DNA of 64,000 bases from JAWXTK01 sp044433645. GTDB lineage: Bacteria > Bacteroidota > Bacteroidia > Bacteroidales > Rikenellaceae. How positions within the stretch are numbered: position 1 is the stretch's first letter; every line of letters starts with the position of its first letter. Shown here one piece after another: positions 61,932-64,000 of this stretch. Both the position numbers and the translations under genes were made by a program. Location of the stretch: the NCBI GenBank assembly GCA_044433645.1, contig JAWXTK010000002.1, forward strand, positions 54,970 to 118,969. Reading direction: 5' to 3'. Under the pieces are notes generated by a model. The model saw only the letters and a program-made list of their open reading frames with translations. It had not been told where the DNA came from and searched no databases.

Positions 61932-61949
61932 CAAATTTAATTATCTTTG
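61932..61949. promoter_or_regulatory. Back-to-back -7 boxes for the prenyltransferase (minus) and lepA (plus)
   Basis: On the minus strand 61932-61939 reads TAAATTTG, 33 nt before the prenyltransferase start. On the plus strand 61942-61949 reads TATCTTTG, 20 nt before the lepA start. Both match TAnnTTTG exactly and are only 2 bp apart, so the two promoters would compete for the same DNA. -33 elements are unclear. Confidence 0.55.
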
Positions 61950-61969
61950 CTCTCAAATTAAGATTTTTT

Positions 61970-63757
61970 ATGAAAAATATACGAAATTTCTGCATTATTG
62001 CACATATCGACCATGGCAAAAGCACACTTGCCGACCGTTTACTTGAGGTTACAAAAACCGTAAATGATCGCGAAGCTCAGGCGCAAGTGCTTGATGACAT
62101 GGAACTTGAGAGAGAAAAAGGCATTACTATCAAGAGCCACGCCATACAAATGGACTACGAAAAAGACGGTGAAAAATATATCCTAAACCTTATCGACACC
62201 CCGGGACACGTGGATTTCTCTTATGAAGTTTCGCGCGCTATTGCCTCGTGCGAGGGTGCACTTTTAATTGTAGATGCTACGCAAGGTATTCAGGCTCAGA
62301 CCATTTCAAATCTTTACCTAGCCCTAGGTCAAGACCTAGAAATCATACCTGTGCTCAACAAAATAGACATGGCAGCTGCCATGATAGACGACGTTAAAGA
62401 CCAAATCGTGGACTTAATAGGCTGCGACAGAGACGAAATCCTAAGCGCATCGGGCAAAACGGGCGAGGGCGTAGAAGATATACTTAAAGCCATCGTAGAC
62501 CGTATTCCTGCGCCAGTTGGTGATGATACAGAGCCTTTACAAGCCCTTATTTTCGACTCAGTTTTCAATCCTTTTAGAGGAATTATCGCATATTTTAGAA
62601 TCATGAACGGCACTTTGCGCAAAGGCGAAAAAGTAAAATTCTTTAACGCAGGTAGCCAATACGGAGCCGACGAAATAGGCGTGCTTAAACTAAAACTTTC
62701 GCCCAAAGAAGAGCTTAAGGCAGGCGATGTGGGCTACATAATCTCAGGTATCAAGACCTCTATTGACGTGAAAGTTGGTGATACTATCACTCACGTAGAT
62801 GCACCTTGCCGTGAGGCTATCGCAGGTTTTGAGGACGTTAAACCCATGGTCTTTGCAGGTATCTACCCTGTTGATTCTGATGATTATGAGGACCTTAGAA
62901 CCTCGCTTGACAAACTTAAACTAAACGATGCCTCGCTAACCTACGAGCCCGAAAGCTCACTAGCACTTGGCTTTGGTTTCCGTTGTGGTTTCTTGGGACT
63001 TTTACACATGGAAATCATCCAGGAAAGACTTTATCGCGAGTTCAACATGGACGTTATCACAACAGTGCCCAACGTTTCTTATAAAATCACCACCGTGCGT
63101 GGCGAGGAGCTAGACGTTCACAACCCCTCTGGCCTACCCGAGCCTACACTAGTAAAATCTATCCAAGAGCCTTATATCATTGCTCAAATCATCACAAAAT
63201 CAGAGTATCTGGGCAACGTAATGAAACTTTGCATAGACAAGCGTGGAGTTCTTAAAAACCAAACTTTCTTGACACAAGACCGTGTGGAGGTTAACTTTGA
63301 TATGCCACTGGCTGAGATTGTCTTTGATTTTTATGACAAACTCAAAAGCATCTCGCGTGGTTACGCCTCATTTGATTATCACCCGACTGATTACCAAGAG
63401 AGCCAACTAGCAAAATTAGACATATTATTAAATGGTGAGCCTGTCGATGCGCTTTCATCACTTATATATAATGCCAACGCTTACAATTTCGGCCGTAAGA
63501 TGTGCGAAAAACTCAAAGAGCTTATTCCTCGCCAACAGTTTGATATTGCAATACAAGCGGCCATAGGAGCTAAAATTATCGCGCGAGAGACAGTCAAAGC
63601 CGTGCGCAAGGACGTAACAGCCAAATGTTACGGAGGAGATATATCTCGTAAACGTAAACTTTTAGAAAAACAAAAGAAAGGAAAAAAACGTATGCGCCAA
63701 GTAGGTAACGTAGAAGTACCTCAGGAGGCATTTTTGGCTGTACTGAAAATGGATTAA
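61970..63757 (+). CDS. lepA: Elongation factor 4 (LepA)
   Basis: Ribosome-associated GTPase that acts on stalled or initiating ribosomes. The 595-residue protein has G1 AHIDHGKST (11-19), the switch region ERGIT-like EREKGITIKS, G3 DTPGHVDF, and G4 NKIDM. EF-G-like domains II, III and V follow. The LepA-specific C-terminal domain is present, with YNANAYNFGRKMCEKLKELI and CYGGDISRKRKLLEKQKKGK. It ends AVLKMD. It is a single gene closed by a terminator at 63781-63829. Confidence 0.98.
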   Translation: MKNIRNFCIIAHIDHGKSTLADRLLEVTKTVNDREAQAQVLDDMELEREKGITIKSHAIQMDYEKDGEKYILNLIDTPGHVDFSYEVSRAIASCEGALLIVDATQGIQAQTISNLYLALGQDLEIIPVLNKIDMAAAMIDDVKDQIVDLIGCDRDEILSASGKTGEGVEDILKAIVDRIPAPVGDDTEPLQALIFDSVFNPFRGIIAYFRIMNGTLRKGEKVKFFNAGSQYGADEIGVLKLKLSPKEELKAGDVGYIISGIKTSIDVKVGDTITHVDAPCREAIAGFEDVKPMVFAGIYPVDSDDYEDLRTSLDKLKLNDASLTYEPESSLALGFGFRCGFLGLLHMEIIQERLYREFNMDVITTVPNVSYKITTVRGEELDVHNPSGLPEPTLVKSIQEPYIIAQIITKSEYLGNVMKLCIDKRGVLKNQTFLTQDRVEVNFDMPLAEIVFDFYDKLKSISRGYASFDYHPTDYQESQLAKLDILLNGEPVDALSSLIYNANAYNFGRKMCEKLKELIPRQQFDIAIQAAIGAKIIARETVKAVRKDVTAKCYGGDISRKRKLLEKQKKGKKRMRQVGNVEVPQEAFLAVLKMD

Positions 63758-63780
63758 AGCCATACAACTAAAAAACTTTA

Positions 63781-63829
63781 AAAAATAAAGTAGGAGAATG
63801 TTTTTTTGATATTTACCTACTTTATTTTT
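63781..63829 (+). terminator. Terminator of lepA
   Basis: A perfect 14-bp inverted repeat (63781-63794 and 63816-63829) with a 21-nt loop ends in a T-rich 3' arm, 23 nt after the lepA stop. Its A/T-rich symmetry could also serve a minus-strand gene from beyond the window. Confidence 0.75.
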
Positions 63830-63864
63830 CATTTTTACCCCCTGTTAACTTTATATATTTATTC

Positions 63865-64000
63865 TATATTTGAAGAATTAAAAGCTGAATTCAACCTGCA
63901 AATGCAACTGAATTGAGGTCAAGAAACTATAGGGACATAAGAAAAGGCGAAACAAATCGGAGCCAGGCTCAAATTTATTCCGCCTAAGCGATAAAATTTT
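63865..64000 (+). promoter_or_regulatory. Candidate promoter and unassigned leader at window end
   Basis: TATATTTG at 63865-63872 matches the -7 box TAnnTTTG. About 120 nt follow without a convincing plus-strand ORF, and their base composition is less AT-rich than the preceding gap. Complementary segments such as CGGA (near 63958) with TCCG (near 63980), and GGCG with CGCC, hint at secondary structure. I could not match it to a known riboswitch or small RNA. It may be the 5' leader of a gene or RNA that continues beyond the window. Confidence 0.3.

Noticed and set aside
63883..64000. Minus-strand open frame entering from beyond the window
   Set aside because: About 40 codons are open, but the translation shows no recognisable family and a second frame is also open, so coding is not supported.
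1..64000. CRISPR arrays, tRNA/rRNA genes, insertion sequences, prophage
   Set aside because: No regularly spaced repeats, no cloverleaf-type or rRNA sequence, and no transposase, integrase or phage structural gene were seen; gene gaps are short and mostly hold terminators or promoters.

Overview
This is a compact, AT-rich chromosomal segment from a member of the Bacteroidota, most likely Bacteroidales. The assignment is an inference from several features. Promoter -7 boxes repeatedly match the Bacteroidota form TAnnTTTG. Start codons are preceded by A-rich sequence, not Shine-Dalgarno motifs. A LytS/LytTR two-component pair sits beside a CarboxypepD-regulatory-like outer-membrane barrel. A LolA-like gene follows ftsK, and the ParC and GyrA C-terminal domains look like those of this phylum. 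I saw no rRNA, tRNA, CRISPR array, transposase or prophage. Nearly all of the window is conserved core genome.

Layout. Positions 1-2463 hold the 3' part of fmt, a 1-Cys-type peroxiredoxin and fabD on the minus strand. Positions 2627-8356 are a tight plus-strand cluster, plsC-parE-parC-aroK. Positions 8358-15861 hold purL-murI-ftsK-lolA-like, with overlapping ends and a near-consensus promoter. gyrA and a secreted TPR protein follow (15868-19928). Next are sufB-sufC-sufD-sufS-tmk and a DoxX/MauE-like membrane protein (19944-26387), then a minus-strand phosphohexomutase. dnaA stands alone, with DnaA-box-like sites in front of it and its own terminator (28325-29894). bcp-recA-rsh-small membrane protein-HIT runs from 29928 to 34430. 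An AT-rich island (34431-35476) carries one XRE-type regulator gene surrounded by repeated TTACA/TGTAA motifs.

From 35.5 kb onward most genes are on the minus strand. They are purU; a large outer-membrane barrel protein with a Gly-rich tail; mazG-gamma-carbonic-anhydrase-like-sensor kinase-LytTR regulator, divergent from glmS; a pheT, guaA, GT90 glycosyltransferase, SulP transporter and C26 amidohydrolase series; a complete RND tripartite efflux operon; lysC-lysA; and a UbiA-type prenyltransferase. A plus-strand ACT-domain protein lies divergent to lysC, and lepA closes the window. The last 130 bases contain a candidate promoter and an unassigned leader.

Functionally the window covers replication and topology (dnaA, gyrA, parE/C, recA, ftsK), Fe-S assembly (suf), nucleotide and one-carbon metabolism (purL, guaA, purU, tmk), envelope building (murI, glmS, fabD, plsC, LolA-like, GT90), lysine/diaminopimelate supply (lysC, lysA), stringent response (rsh) and drug efflux. 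I found no unmistakable new multigene system. The best candidates for undescribed biology are the XRE island with its motif array, the ACT-domain protein beside lysC, and the Gly/Arg-rich sequence shared by the sensor-kinase loop and the neighbouring outer-membrane protein.
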